A DNA stretch of 64,000 bases, taken from positions 91,186,110 through 91,250,109 of the forward strand of contig NC_061120.1 in the NCBI RefSeq assembly GCF_002878395.1, read 5' to 3'. The number at the start of each line of letters is the position of its first letter. The first letter of the stretch is position 1. A program made the translations under genes and the position numbers. This document shows positions 23,085 through 35,656 of this stretch, piece after piece. The stretch is from Capsicum annuum. Lineage: Eukaryota; Streptophyta; Magnoliopsida; Solanales; Solanaceae. Under the pieces are notes generated by a model. The model was not told the origin of the DNA and ran no database searches. It worked only from the letters and a program-made list of their open reading frames with translations.

Positions 23085-24598
23085 CGGTTGAATCTGAGTT
23101 TATGGAGAAGAGATGAGGATACTTGGTAGCATGTATGCTTCTGCTTCCCAAGTAGCGCCCTCAATGGACTAATTTTGCCACAGAACTTTGACCAAGGGAA
23201 CTTCTTTGTTCCTTAGTCTACGAATCTGATAATCAAGAATCTCTATTGGGACTTCCTCATAAGAAAGGTTATTCTAAATACCTGATCTTTCTAAAGGAAC
23301 TATAAAGGTGGAGTCACTGATGCACTTCTTAAGCATAGAGACATGGAATACAAAATGAACGACAGTCAAGTCTGCGGGCAACTCAAGCACATAAGCTACT
23401 TTCCTAACTTGACTCAAAATGTTGAAAGGGCCAACATATCGGGGACTAAGCTTCCCCTTCTTGACAAATCTCTTCAATCCTTTCATAGGTGAAATCTTCA
23501 GATACACTAAATCACCAACCTCAAACTCAAAATCTCTTCTTCTTACGTTTGCATAGGATTTTTGACCACTCTGGGTTGCTTTCAATCTTTCTCTAATTAA
23601 CTGAACTTTCTCCATGGATTCAAACACTACGTTTGTCCCAATCAAAGAGGGATCACCCACTTCAAACCAACCAATTGGCGATCTACATCCCTGGTCATAA
23701 AGAGCCTCAAACGGAGCCATCAAAATACTAGCATGATAACTATTATTATAGGCGAACTCAATCAATAGCAAATGCTCATCCCAACTACCTTTGAAATCAA
23801 GAACACAAGCTCTCAACATATTCTCTAAGGTTTGGATGGTCCTCTCACCTGGCCATCTGTCTGTGGATAAAAATCTAAACTAAGATGAACTTGGGTACCA
23901 AGACCCTTCTAAAATGCTCTCTAGAACTAAAAGGTAAACTGAGCACCCCTTTCTGAGATGATAGACAAGGGAACTCGATGCAATCTAACTAACTCTCAGA
24001 TATACAACTTAGCATAATCCTCAGCTGTATAATACATATGAACTGGAAATAAATACACTGACTTAGTCAACCTGTCTATAATAACCCAAACCGAATCATG
24101 ATGATAACGCAAATGGGGTAAACCAGTCACAAAATCCATATTCATCTCTTCCCACTTTCAAGTGGGGATACAAAACTCTTGCAACGTACTACCAGGTCTT
24201 TGGTTCTCTACCTTAGCCTATTGACAAGTTACACACTTGGCTACAATCTGCTATATCTCTCTTCATACCACTCCACCAATAGATTTATCGCAAGTTGTGG
24301 TACAACTTAGTAGCACCTAGATGAATGGAATAACGCGTACCATGCGCTTCCGCCATGATCCGCTACCTCAAATCATCAACATAAGGAACACACAATCTAC
24401 TTTGGTATCTCAACATGCCATCTCCCCCTTGGGAAAAAACCTCTACCTTTTGATCTTTAACCGACTACTTCAATTTGACCAAACTAGGATCTAGTCTTGC
24501 TTCTCCTTCACTTTCGAAACTAGGGAAGATTCGGAACTACTCTAAACCCAAACATTCCCCTCAGCTGAATTAACCAACCTAACACCAAATCTAACTAA
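23085..24598 (-). pseudogene. Element B integrase and chromodomain
   Basis: From right to left: a zinc-binding region (about 24230-24330, WWSGMKRDIADC followed by a degenerate second Cys pair), the core with IIDRLTKSVYF (about 24055-24090), the second catalytic block SIISERGAQFT (about 23935-23970) in which the catalytic Asp has become Glu, the third core part WDEHLLLIEFAYNNSYHAS (about 23725-23785), the GPY/F-like LSPRYVGPFNIL (about 23415-23450) and a chromodomain (about 23100-23280, PIEILDYQIRRLRNKEVPLV). The longest open run is 23274-23819. A frameshift lies in the ATWEAEA segment near the end. The chromodomain supports the Tekay/Del assignment. Confidence 0.87.
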
Positions 24599-25890
24599 TC
24601 AATAAACTTCTTGAGCTAACTCTTTCTTATTGTTCTCTACATGAGCCACCCTGCCCATAGACAATCTACTAAGGGCATCTGCCACTACATTGGCCTTTCC
24701 CAGATGGTACAACACACTCACATCATAATCTTTCAGCAATTCTAACCACCTCCTCTGACATATATTCAACACCCTCTGGGAAAACACATACTGCAAGCTT
24801 TTGTGGTCATGAACACATCAACGTACACACCATACAGGTAGTATCTCCAAATTATCAAAGCAAACACCACAGAAGCTAATTCAAGATCATGGGTTGGGTA
24901 ATTATTTTCATAACGCTTAAGTTGTCTAGAGGCATAAGCTATAACCTTACCTCTCTGCAGTAATACACAACCCAAACAAACTCTATAGGCATCACAATAC
25001 ACAATAAAATCATTTATACTATTGGGTAACACTAAGATTGGGGCTGAAGTGAGTCGAGTCTTCAACTCCTGAAAACTCTTCTCGTAGGAATCTGTCCACT
25101 AGAACTTAACTTTCTTTTGGGTCACTATAGACATCAGGGATGCAATAGATGAGAAATATTCAAAAAAAGTCTGTAATAACCAGCTAGACCAAGAAACTCC
25201 TAATGTCTGACAGACAGATAGGTATAGGCAAATTTCTTACGACTTTCGTCTTTTGGGGATCAACTCTAATACCATAGATGGCAATAATATGACCGAGAAA
25301 GGCTATTGATCTTAGCCAGAATTCACACTTGCTGAATTTGGCAAATAATTAATGATCTCTAAGAGTTTGCAAGACATTTCTAAGATGATCTACATGGTCA
25401 TCCTTACAACAGGAGTACACAAGGATATCATCTATTAATACTATGACAAATATGTCTAGATACTATTTGAACACTCGGTTAATGAGGTCCGTGAAAGATG
25501 TTGGAGCATTGGTTACCCCAAAAGACATGACTAAAAACTCAAAATGACCATAATGGGTTTTGAAAGCTGTCTTTGGAATATCACATTCCCTTACTTTAAG
25601 CTGATGATAGTTGGATCTAAGGTCTATCTTAAATAAATAATTCACACCTTGGAGTTGATCAAATAGGTCATCGATTCTAGGAAAAGGATATTTGTTCTTG
25701 ACTGTGACTTTATTTAGCTGAAGATAGCCAATGCACATTTGCAAAGAACAATATTTCTTTCATATGAATAGGACGAGAGTGCCCCATGGAGAAACACTAG
25801 GCCTTATGAAACCTTTATCTACTAGATCTTTGAGTTGCTCTTTCATCTCCTTAAGCTCAGCAGGAGCCATATGATTTGAAGGTATAAAAA
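24599..25890 (-). pseudogene. Element B reverse transcriptase and RNase H
   Basis: [21 protein letters not shown] (about 25670-25730), [31 protein letters not shown] (about 25490-25540) and the catalytic IDDILVYS at about 25415-25440, so the Asp pair is kept. RNase [15 protein letters not shown] with its first Asp (about 24960-25010), [20 protein letters not shown] with its Glu-bearing [10 protein letters not shown] (24860-24945), and the tether [14 protein letters not shown] (about 24665-24710). Stops interrupt the frame around 25080-25460 and at about 24770. RT and RNase H copy element RNA into DNA inside virus-like particles. Confidence 0.88.
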
Positions 25891-26560
25891 TAGGCTAAGT
25901 ATCAAAAAAAAGGTCGATTCTGAATTCTATCTCTCTATCGGGAGGTACCCCTGGGAGATCTTTGGGAAAGACATCAGGAAACTCATTAACTACACTGACT
26001 GACCAAGTTGTTGGAGGCTCAGACTTAGTATCCTTAACTCAAGCGAGATTATTGATACATCCTTTGGAAATTAACTTTTTGGCTTTAATATAAGATATGA
26101 AATGGCTTTTGGCAGAGACGAATTACCTGACCACTCAAATACTAGCTCATCTGAGAACTAAAACTTCACCACACGGGTACGACAATCTATAGAGGCATAA
26201 CAGGAATAGAGCCAATCCATACTAAGAATGAGATCAAAGTCAACCATATTTAACTCTATTAAGTCTGCTAACATGATTTTATAGAGTACAGTGATAGGAC
26301 ACTTTCTATAAATCTGTTTAGCTATAACTGATTCACCTACTGGAGTAGAAACCAAGAAAGGCTCAGAGATCTTTTCAAAACTTATCTCAAAATTTACTGT
26401 AACTAATGGGGTCACATAAGAGAAACTAAACCCAGGGTCTAACAACACATAAATATCAAGATAAAAGACACGAAGTATACCCGTAACCAAATCTGGTGAA
26501 TCTTCCTGCTCTAGTGAGATGGTAAAGCATATAATCAATTCTGGAAATAACAGTCATTGG
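25891..26560 (-). pseudogene. Element B protease
   Basis: The run 26158-26538 reads VLLDPGFSFSYVTP, the aspartic-protease active-site loop of this clade with Pro in place of Ser or Thr after the Asp, and later ELNMVDFDLILSMDWL, the conserved hydrophobic-Asp-x-x-Met-Asp-Trp-Leu block. The enzyme would act as a dimer to cut the Gag-Pol polyprotein. The join to RT (25891-26157) carries stops. Confidence 0.82.
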
Positions 26561-27677
26561 TACTGGATGATGCACCTTGAGGAGGAACTGGGCGACCTAA
26601 AGAAGCTAGAGTACTAGTAGCCTGAGTCTGGGGATGAACATCTCTATTTTCCTGATTAGCATGAAAGCAATCTTTAATTTTGTGACCCGACTTTCCACAA
26701 CAAAAACAAACCTTCTATCCAGCCAAGCACTTTGTGGGATGACTCCTACCACACTTAGTATGAGAAGGGTAATGAGATCTCCCACTTATACTATTTGAGA
26801 TCTAGACATAGAGGACTTACTCCACTGCTCCTATCTACCTTTGGGAGCAAGAGCACTAGATGAAGATGGTGTTGGTATGGATGACTAATTCTGAAACTAT
26901 AACTAATTTTCTCCTCTAGACCTATTCAGACCATAATCAAATTTCCCTATTTTAGCCTTCTTATTTCCCCTCTCACTTTCCTTTAACTTCGCTACCTTAA
27001 TCTTCTAAGCATGCATTATCAATCTAGCAAGATCCATGTCTCTAATAAGCATGGTAGTCCTACACTCTTTGACCACTAATCTAGACACTCCAATCATGAG
27101 CTTAGTCATGCTTGACCTAGGTTTAGCCATCTAATCAAGGGGATACTTAGACAACTAGTTGAACTTGAGCCAATACTATTTCACTATCATCGAGCCCTGT
27201 CTCAGGTTCATAAACTCTACTATCTTAGCTTTCCTCATCTCATATGGGAATAACTTATCTAGAAACGCATCTCGAAATATCTGCCAAGTCATGGGAGCTG
27301 CATTCTCCCCTCTACTCTTCTTTTATTCTTCAGCCTATAGGATGCCAATTCTACACTCTCCTTTTCAGAAACATGCATAATTTGGATGATCTTCTTCACC
27401 TCATCAAGATACAATTGTGGGTCCTCACCTACCTTTGACCCAAAGAACTCTAGTAGGTTCATTCTCATAAAATCTCATATTTTAGCTGTGGCTAAGTCCC
27501 CATCTTGCTAAGATGGAACTGTATCTTAATGGTTGCCCTGAACATTAGCTGTCACAGCTTGGGCTAGTGCCTAAAAGGTAGCCCAAAACTCTACTCATGA
27601 CATATTCTCATTCAAAGAATCGGTGGGCTGAGGTGGCTGGTTATTTTCCAGCGAGCATTAGCTCGATGAAGAGGCAT
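26561..27677 (-). pseudogene. Element B gag with CCHC zinc knuckle
   Basis: The start is taken at ATG 27677 (MPLHRA). Next come PPQPTDS, the capsid block with MRMNLLEFFGSKVGEDPQ (about 27415-27470) and VELASYRLK, then an intact-looking zinc knuckle CFCCGKSGHKIKDC (about 26665-26710, pattern C-x2-C-x4-H-x4-C). The gag forms the particle and binds element RNA. At least four in-frame stops, many of them TAG or TAA at positions where relatives have Gln or Trp, and a shift early in the gene. Confidence 0.85.
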
Positions 27678-27872
27678 TTTTAACTATCACGTGAAAGCAC
27701 AAGTGAAAAGTAGATAGAGATATTGTAAGCACGATAGATCATGAAAGAAAGAGATAATTTCCTAAGAATATTCTGTAAACTCTTGTTCATAAATGTGGTA
27801 TGCTTCACACCCATGACCAAGACTCTACGTAACGTAGCTTGTCGAACTCCCTAGGATACTTAAAAATAGTAG

Positions 27873-27884
27873 GCTCTGATACCA
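27873..27884 (-). other. Primer-binding site of element B
   Basis: On the minus strand TGGTATCAGAGC, a perfect complement to the 3' end of initiator tRNA-Met, four bases inside the 5' LTR. Confidence 0.95.
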
Positions 27885-29909
27885 AGTTTATAACATCTCA
27901 AAATCTAATCCCCAGATATCACATGGTGTTCAAGACTACGAGTAGCATTCATCTAACCCTTTCTGCATACTATTGAGCCTAAATCTTATACTAATTGAAT
28001 TATAGAAATAAAAGTCATATTGAAGACGGTTTCTGATAATTATATGAACATAATATCCAAAACAACAAAATTAAATAATCTGCATAAAACCTAGTAGTCT
28101 ACTAGCCTCTACTACTAATATGAAAGAGTCACTTGGACAAACCCCAAGCTAACTCAAACTGTTTGAAAGAAAATGCTAAATCTCATAAATTGATAAACTG
28201 CAAAATATAATGAACAAGTCCCCTAACTATGAGGACTCACAACTATCGAATATAGATGGAGATGCTCGAACTACTTACGCTGCTGACACTGAGTACCTGA
28301 ACCTATATTGTGAGATAATGTAGCATATAGACGTATATATAGATCAGTACTTTGAGGATATACTAAGTATATGGGGGTGATATGCATAAGTAAAAAATCA
28401 TCTCATAGTCACCATTTATAAAACAACGCAAGCCTAAATGTAAATGACTCACATAAGCTGGACTATCTAAAATAATGAAATATGTAGCAATAAGAAGCAA
28501 ACATACTTTATAAATCTTTTCAGCCATATCATTTAGTTCTAAAAGTTATACTTGTATTCTATCTTTAAATCATTATGTCTAAGTGTAGAAGAACTCACTA
28601 CTAAATCTGAAATCTAAAATTTGTAGCTATTATCTTTTCTATAAGGAATAATCTGAGTAAAACTTGTGAGCCTTTACACTTAATTTTCTAAAAGCTTTTC
28701 TATACTTCTTTTACTATTAAGGAGAATACTTTATCTGTTATCTAAAAGGAAATACTTTAAAACTATTCTGAAAACTGTTACTTTTTTAGTAGGGAGAATC
28801 TTTTAACTGACATAAACCCTGGGAGCTACATGGAATCCAATGTCTCATCCTCCTATAAAAGAAACCTTACGTTGGGGAGAGGTGTCATATTCTTGCAGGG
28901 AGTATAACCTTAGCTAAGTAATCACAACTCTTCCCACTATAGGCACCTAATCTCAATCCTATAGTGGCACGTAGTTCTATGGCATGAGACCTTGGAATCA
29001 TACCCATCTCGATGCTAAATACTACTCCATTTAATTTGCTATGCTCATCTCGTGGAGATCCACTTTAAAACTCGCATAAGGGTTTATTATGAAACCAGTT
29101 ATGCATTTATTTGAATAAATCTGTAACTAAAGCTATTTTACTTTCTATAATCTGTAAAAATTCTAAAAAGTGGATTCCAAAACTCATCTGAGGATTAAAA
29201 GATCAAGAATTTACTGTAAATATGAAATAATCAGCTCATAAGATGCTTAAAGAATCATCTTTCTCAAAATCTTAACATATAAACTTGGGGTAGAATAACC
29301 TATGTATCAAACTCATGTCAAAATATCATAATAATTATGCTTGATAATAAAAACAATGATAATTCATCTCAAAATCTATAATTTATTGCAATAGGCATGA
29401 AAATATGAAAATAGGCAGGTAATTCATCTTCAAAATATCTCAAAAACTTATAACTTTGTAAATAGCCATAATGGGTATGAACCCTAATTCAAAATCATGT
29501 AATATCATTCAAAATCATATGAATTTAATGTAAAGGCTTGGTTTTGAGCACAAGGATGGAAGAAGAACCTTGTTCATAAACCCCACATACTTTGTTGGAT
29601 GATTAGATGAAGGAACCTTGAAATTTGGATTCCTATAGAGTTTTTGATGATGGGTTCTAGATTACCTTATCTTGGAAATCCTCAATTTAAAGCTTCCTTG
29701 GAGAATCTATGGAGAATTTGGATTTCTTGGAGAAGGATCTTTGATGGTCTAGGGTTTTTTAATTTAGAAAGAGTGGATAAAATAAGCATAAAATGCCTTA
29801 GGATATGTTAAATATTTTGTTTTGTATGGATTGGGGGCTTGGGAAATGTCCAAAATACCCCTTTTAAACTCCTAAATGAAGCTGAAAAAATGTAACTGGG
29901 GTCCCAATT

Positions 29910-30245
29910 TAATGGGCCACCGCGACGCGCCACTTTTGTGGTAGCTCACTAGAATTTAACGATTGGGAAATTGGGTGCCTCCGCAATGCAAAGCTATTGC
30001 GTTATCCCACTAGATTTTGACAATTGGGACTTGGAACTTCAATGCGATGCACTACCATCATGGTGCCCTATAGAAATGCTATTTTAACCTTCAATGCGAA
30101 ATGCCACAATAGTGTTGGACTACTGAAAATTGACAAACGGGAAAATGGACCTATCCACAATGCGCCAATATCGTAGAGGTCCACTGGAAAATGAAAATTT
30201 TGAATTTAACCACCTCCGCGATGCAGTGACTATCCAAGTGGTACA
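29910..30245 (-). repeat. Hairpin repeat array (B 5' LTR)
   Basis: Units such as CCACCGCGACGCGCCACTTT (from 29919) and CCTCCGCGATGC (from 30221), spaced 55-65 bp. Richer in CpG than the surrounding LTR. Confidence 0.75.
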
Positions 30246-30260
30246 CTGTCAACTTTAAAA

Positions 30261-30330
30261 GGCCATAACTCCTTCACCAAGTATCGGAATTGGGCAAATT
30301 TGGCATCAATGGAAAGCTTATTCAATTTTC
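30261..30330 (-). promoter_or_regulatory. Shared LTR block (B 5' LTR copy)
   Basis: GGCCATAACTCCTTCACC, GGAATTGGGCAAATTTGGCA, TCAATGGAAAGCTTATTCAA. The same block as at 22671, 44441, 47285, 55397 and 55567, and on the other strand in F at 30561 and 36214. Confidence 0.5.
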
Positions 30331-30448
30331 CACAACATGGAAAGTCTAAATCTAAATAATTCCACATGAAATAAATATTCTTCAGTTTGAAAGCTATTCC
30401 TTAACATTCTAAGGACAAATTTAAGCTAAGAATAGTCAGGGTATTACA

Positions 30449-30453
30449 ACACC
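30449..30453. repeat. Target-site duplication of element B, right
   Basis: ACACC, identical to 21809-21813. Confidence 0.9.
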
Positions 30454-32741
30454 CCTTAGCAATTAACTTCTTATGATATATATAACTCTAGTCATTTTCA
30501 AATGATCATAAATTTTGGTATATTAATAATTTTTATCTCAATACGCAAAAAAGATAGATGATTGAATAAGATTTCCAACGATACTAATTTTACCTTAATC
30601 CGATATTGGAGTGAAAAGTTAAGGCCAAAATACTGATGCAATATCAATGGTACCTAGACTACGACTCTTAATGTCTCATTATGAGTTATTAGGAGGGAAT
30701 TATAATCTATGTAGTAGAGGGTGAAATTGGACTTCTGGCCATGACTCAAGACAAGACTTATAGCCAGACTATACGAGTCGTGACCTAATTCATTGGGACT
30801 GCTTCCAAGCAACTTCCAGATGGTTTTTAAGAGGTTTTGTGCTCTTTTACCGCTCTTTTAACAGAAAAATATGTCATTTTTCCCTCCAAAACAATATTTA
30901 TTAAGTGTAAATATTACCCTAACCTATCATAACTTATAAATCATTCATCATAGAGCAAAAAAGAGGCGATTCCTTTCTCCCAAAGCCAACTAGGGTTCTT
31001 CAAGTTCAAGTTCAATCCCAAGAAATTTATCCAACGCTTCTACATTCAGGTAACTGGGTATTCAATGAGTATCTCCTTTCATACATGATCTCTCCATGTA
31101 ATTCTTGAATTTAACCATGAATAATTTTTTCATCATAAATTCAAGCATTCTTCCATACTTTAATCATAATAATTCATTACATTAATGAAATTATTGGATT
31201 CTTTAGTTTAAGTTATGAAATTTCTTCTCATGTCATTACTTGAAATTATCGTATTTAATTGTATTTTTAATATTGAGGGGTTATGAACACCCGATACCTA
31301 GATGATCATGCATGCTACAATTTTAAAGATTTCAAGTTATTCATATTATGTTTTTACAATGAAATTTATAACATTTTCACAATGAGCACTCACCCATATT
31401 ATATCGTGCTAAATACATCAGTAAACATGTTCATTATTACTTCAGATTATGCATGCAATGTAATTTTTTTATTACCATAGTTGAGAATATAGTTATTAGT
31501 GCATACACTAGTTTATGCTTCTGTGTTAGTTTAGTTGGGAATAATACTCAAGCACTGACCGAACGCATGGATAGCGGATTCCCCGCCAGCTAGGCATGAG
31601 TCATTAATAGCAGGCCCTAAGTTCCAGACCTATGAAGACACCGTATATTATGAAGGGTCCCCAGTCAGTAGAGGCATGTCACCCTTATCCTTTAGGACAT
31701 CAGTTTAGTAGATCCACGCCAACCAGTATCGGTACCCTTAGCAAGGTACAAATACCCATCCAATTAGGGTTACTATTTGGACCTCAGGTTTGCTCAAATT
31801 GAGGTATGTCAGTTTTAGTTAGCTCCCACAGTCTCAGTTTAGTGTTCAGACCACATCAACTCAGGTTTACATAACCAAGTGTTCAGTTTATTAGTCATTC
31901 AGTTATGTAGTTTTATAGATTATTTTAGTGCATTCTTTACTTGGTTTTACATTTATTTTATATGTTCATGCATTCACGCTCAGTATTCATACATAATATT
32001 CAGTACAGTTTTTATAACCTATTCAGCTTTAAATTGATATTTACATATGGTATTCATATTTCTACCACTTCCCAACTTACAAAAATATTTTCCATTTATG
32101 AATTATAAGTTTCACAATGTCGTACAGATTTTACATACATCCATGATATAAATGTATATTTAGGCAAATAGCTGATGTCCTCAGTTTTAAAGTATACATT
32201 AAGCATTTCCATGATTTAGTGCTTGTCTCACATACTCAGCACATTATAATGTACTGACAACATATATGTGTTTTTAGATACATTGATTTATAATTTAAGT
32301 ACCAGATGTAGCCCCCACACTAGGGTCAGACAGTTCACAACATTTAGCCAATAAGTGATGAGTTCCCTTATTTAGAAGACTCAATTTAGTTGCAGTTCTT
32401 GTATTGCATTTTTCTTATTCTTATGTATTAATTTAGGGTAGTTGTGGGTCATATCCCGACTACCTATAGTTAGTATAGTACAGGTTTCATAGATAGATAG
32501 ACAGAGTCAGAATTTGTAATTTAAGTTCCTCTCTCTTAAATTTTTGTGTTGCAAACTTTGATTAGTTATGTATTGGAACAACTTGTCTCATATTGATTAT
32601 GCTTTCTCTCAGTTATTTAGCATTTATATATATGTATATTATATCAGTTTCTAAAGTACCATGCCAGTACATGGGTTATTTTAGGATCACTTCTAGTTCT
32701 AAGAACTGTATTAGAACTAGGGGTAGTCTTGGGTCATGACA
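30454..32741 (+). repeat. Element F 5' LTR, second part
   Basis: Continues the LTR after B; it aligns with 3' LTR positions from about 36107 (TTGTGATATATATAACT-like text at about 30470 and 36123). It ends GGGTCATGACA at 32741. Confidence 0.9.
30561..30626 (+). promoter_or_regulatory. Shared LTR block (F 5' LTR copy)
   Basis: Reverse-complement match to the B block: GAATAAGATTTCCAACGATA, then CCTTAATCCGATATTGGAG, AAGTTAAGGCC. Because F is a plus-strand element, the block has the same sense orientation as in B. Confidence 0.5.
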
Positions 32742-32745
32742 AACT

Positions 32746-32757
32746 TGGTATCAGAGT
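32746..32757 (+). other. Primer-binding site of element F
   Basis: TGGTATCAGAGT, 11 of 12 matches to the initiator tRNA-Met complement, four bases after the LTR end. Confidence 0.85.
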
Positions 32758-35644
32758 ACATTGTTCAAGTGTCCTAGGGTATCTATAAAGTCGTTTCTAG
32801 TAGAGTCTTGTAGAATGATACGAAGACATCTATACTTTTTTTCAAATGGCTACAGAACATTTAAGAAATGTTTTCCTTCTTTTCAATCTCAAATCATGCA
32901 GTGGAGATGTTCTCTAAGAAACTTATACAGATTCTTAAATTTCTCCATTCGTGCCAACTCTTCTGTATTTTTGAGGTAATAGAAGTGGTCAAGCTTAAAT
33001 TTTTATCGATGGAGTTTTCTCAGATAGTCTCCACAGACAGTTAAGGGATTACAGGTGGGCTTAAAAGGATCCCATCAATGACTTTGAGTTCCAAAGTTTG
33101 AAAGATTTTATTTTTATTTATGAAAATCATGCACTAAGCCAAAGTCAAATGCGCTCTCAAAATCCTATAACAGCATATTATCTAGAGTTAGAAGCATGAA
33201 CATATAAATTTAGCAACAATAAGGTGGGGATAATGTTTATCTAAATTTAGTAAAGTATCCATCCATGAATCCAGAAAGATGTTATGTAGTTTGTTCAATA
33301 TCATTTTAAGAGAGGTTTCTCGGGTAAGAAAAACTTAGAGTATGTTATTTCTTTTGTTGAGATGGAGATTAGGAAGTGACTTCAATGATAGATAAGCTTG
33401 TTAAGGTTGAGCATGTTCATAAAACTTTGTGTGGATTAGTGTTTCATGATTTCTATCTAGTAGTAATAAGTTGGTATTAGTGTATGAGAAGTTATGTGGA
33501 TAACCATGTTAAGTGTTAGAATCTAAGTTTGAATCTTGGATTATTAAGCCAATGGAATGAAGCGTTTGAAATTCTATATGGTGTGAACTTAGGTTATGGT
33601 GATACTCTTAAAGATTCTAAGTTAGTAAGTGTTTAAGATATTATATGATGACTATTGGGGCTATAGAAATTTAAGAGTATCTTAGAAAAAAGTACTAGCA
33701 ATGGGGTTTACACTTTAAGATATAGTCTTTCAGGGTGAGTTTATTATTTATGTGTATTGATATATCTTAGACTCTAGAGTAGAGTGGCTACAGTTTGGTT
33801 TAGAGTTTATTAAAGGGGTCTGTAGACTTAGAACAATGGCTGAAATCTAAGGGGGAGATGATAGAACAAGGAACCAAGTCAAGTTTTCAAATCTAGTGGT
33901 GATGCTAGTGAGTTCTAGAACAATAGTAGGGAGGAAGCTACTTGACCCATCCTTATCTCAGTGCAAATTTTTGTACTTAAGTCATCATGACACCTACTCA
34001 TGCCTTACAAGTCAGCTCCATGTTCATAGCTCATATTCATGCACTTTATATAGAATCATGTACGCTCCCAGTTCTTAGTATAAGGAATTCCAAGTCACTC
34101 AGAAGCACTATTCCTATTCCATGAATTTATGAACTCCAAATCTCAGGTCATGCAACTCATGACTCATGTACTCATGATTTACAGTATGCTTAGTTCCTAG
34201 AACTCATGGAATACCCTTAATAACCAGTAAAATTCTGATTATTTCATATATGTTATCAGTTTTAATCTCTTTAATGAATTCATGCCTTTGATACTCTTTT
34301 CCTTAGGACTCAGTTAAATGTCAAAGTTACATATAGTACTTTTTCGTGCTATAGGTCCTCCTATTCTAACCTTTTAGTGACCTCTCTCTATTAAATGATA
34401 GTGGTGATGACAATGGTTTAAATGGTAGAGAGTAAATATTTCTTATTAGGGAAAGATTATTGTATGCTTGATTTATCTAAGGCTATAAGTGTGAAGAAAG
34501 ATTGAAGTCAAGATATGTTATATGTCATAGTTAGCTGAAAGTTCTAGGGGTGTCTTCTTGGTAATAATGGAAGCAAGTTGTTATTGATAGAGGTATTAGA
34601 GAATATGGAAAAATTCCTAATTGTTTTGGTTGCTTAGAAGGTCATATGTGGTTATAATGATAGGCTTGAATGTCAAGTTGGTATATATATGTATAAATTC
34701 ATTGTGAGTTAGTGAATTCTCAGTAAGAGGTCGAAGTTAGTTGTTGAAGTGGTAAGGAGCATTATTATTGAGTGAGAGCTGTGAAAACACATAGGATGTA
34801 GAATTCATGATTTAGACTAGTCTTATGGTGTTATGTGGGGTACCTTGTGACTTTAAGTAGGCTCGAACAAGGTGGGAGAATTTAGTTCAGCTCAAACTTT
34901 AGTAGATGGAGTTATCAATGCCCTTGTGAAGATTATAAGTGGTATCAAATAAAGGTTAATATTTAAGAGAAAAAGTATACTTGAGGGATTATTTGAGATA
35001 TATGTCTAAACTTGAAAGTAAGTAGTTGCATTACCTAGGGCATAGTAATTCTATCCTACCTTATGTTTAATATACCTATATTCTATGCTTTAAAGTTATA
35101 GCCATGTTGCGATTCCTTATTCAGATATCTTACTCAGATCATGCCTAAAAATCCTTTTCCCTGAATATTATTAGAACTTCTGACAAGGAGTGTTGAAGGG
35201 ATACTTTAGTTAAGTCATAAGCTTTGGGTATTAGTCATTCCATATAGCCAGCAATTCAGTTTAGCAATCAAACAGATAAGCTCCTATCAATTTCAATTTT
35301 TTATCTAGTCAAACTATCTCAAGTTTCATGAGTATGCCTATTTCATGGGATGATTTATTTGCATTCATGCTAATTGTGAACTCAGTTGATTCCTTACTCC
35401 AAGTATAAATCAGTCCCAACCATGACAAATTTCCATATTTTGAAATTAGTATCATGTTAGTTATCCTACTTTAGAATTCAGACGGGTAGTACTAGTGAGT
35501 TCCTAAACTTCAAACTAGTCAATTTTTAGTTCAATATTTACTCATCAATTCCATATTAAGCTCATAGAATTCTAGGTCAAGGATTGCAGCTCTATCCCTA
35601 TCCTTTCAGCCAAGTTTGTCTTTATTCGAGGATGAATGATCCCT

Positions 35645-35656
35645 AGAAGGAGATAT
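35645..35656 (+). other. Polypurine tract of element F
   Basis: AGAAGGAGATAT directly before the 3' LTR start TGTAATAACC. Confidence 0.8.

Larger units (their letters stand above)
21814..30448 (-). mobile_element. Element B: Ty3/gypsy Tekay/Del-type chromovirus
   Basis: Minus-strand element of 8635 bp, delimited by TGTAGCACCC at 21814 and GGGTATTACA at 30448 and flanked by the perfect duplication ACACC. It retains both LTRs, a primer site, a purine tract and all coding regions in order (gag, PR, RT, RH, INT, chromodomain), although stops and frameshifts interrupt them. It is the most complete gypsy copy in the window. Removing B and one ACACC rejoins the LTR of element F without a gap. Confidence 0.93.
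27889..30448 (-). repeat. Element B 5' LTR, full length
   Basis: 2560 bp, edges TATAACATCTC and GGGTATTACA. It contains the hairpin repeat array (29910-30240) and the shared block (30261-30330). The opening 60 bases differ from the partner LTR at many positions, so the insertion is old. Confidence 0.9.
32742..35656 (+). other. Element F interior: mostly non-coding, possible gag trace
   Basis: In 2.9 kb I found no protease, RT, RNase H or integrase motif. The only protein-like trace is CFGCLEGHMWL followed by a stop (34622-34657), which fits the first three positions of a CCHC knuckle; this is weak. Short frames at 32761-32979 and 33896-34078 have no recognisable features. The last 30 bases (ATTCGAGGATGAATGATCCC) match the sequence that precedes the purine tract in the gypsy elements here, showing kinship with them. 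Confidence 0.6.

Noticed and set aside
31283..31480. 65-residue plus-strand frame with hydrophobic runs
   Set aside because: It lies in element F's LTR, and the 3' LTR copy (about 37013-37210) is not open in the same way.
32742..35656. A host gene inside element F
   Set aside because: No splice-consistent coding structure or conserved motif could be read; the segment sits exactly between primer site and purine tract.
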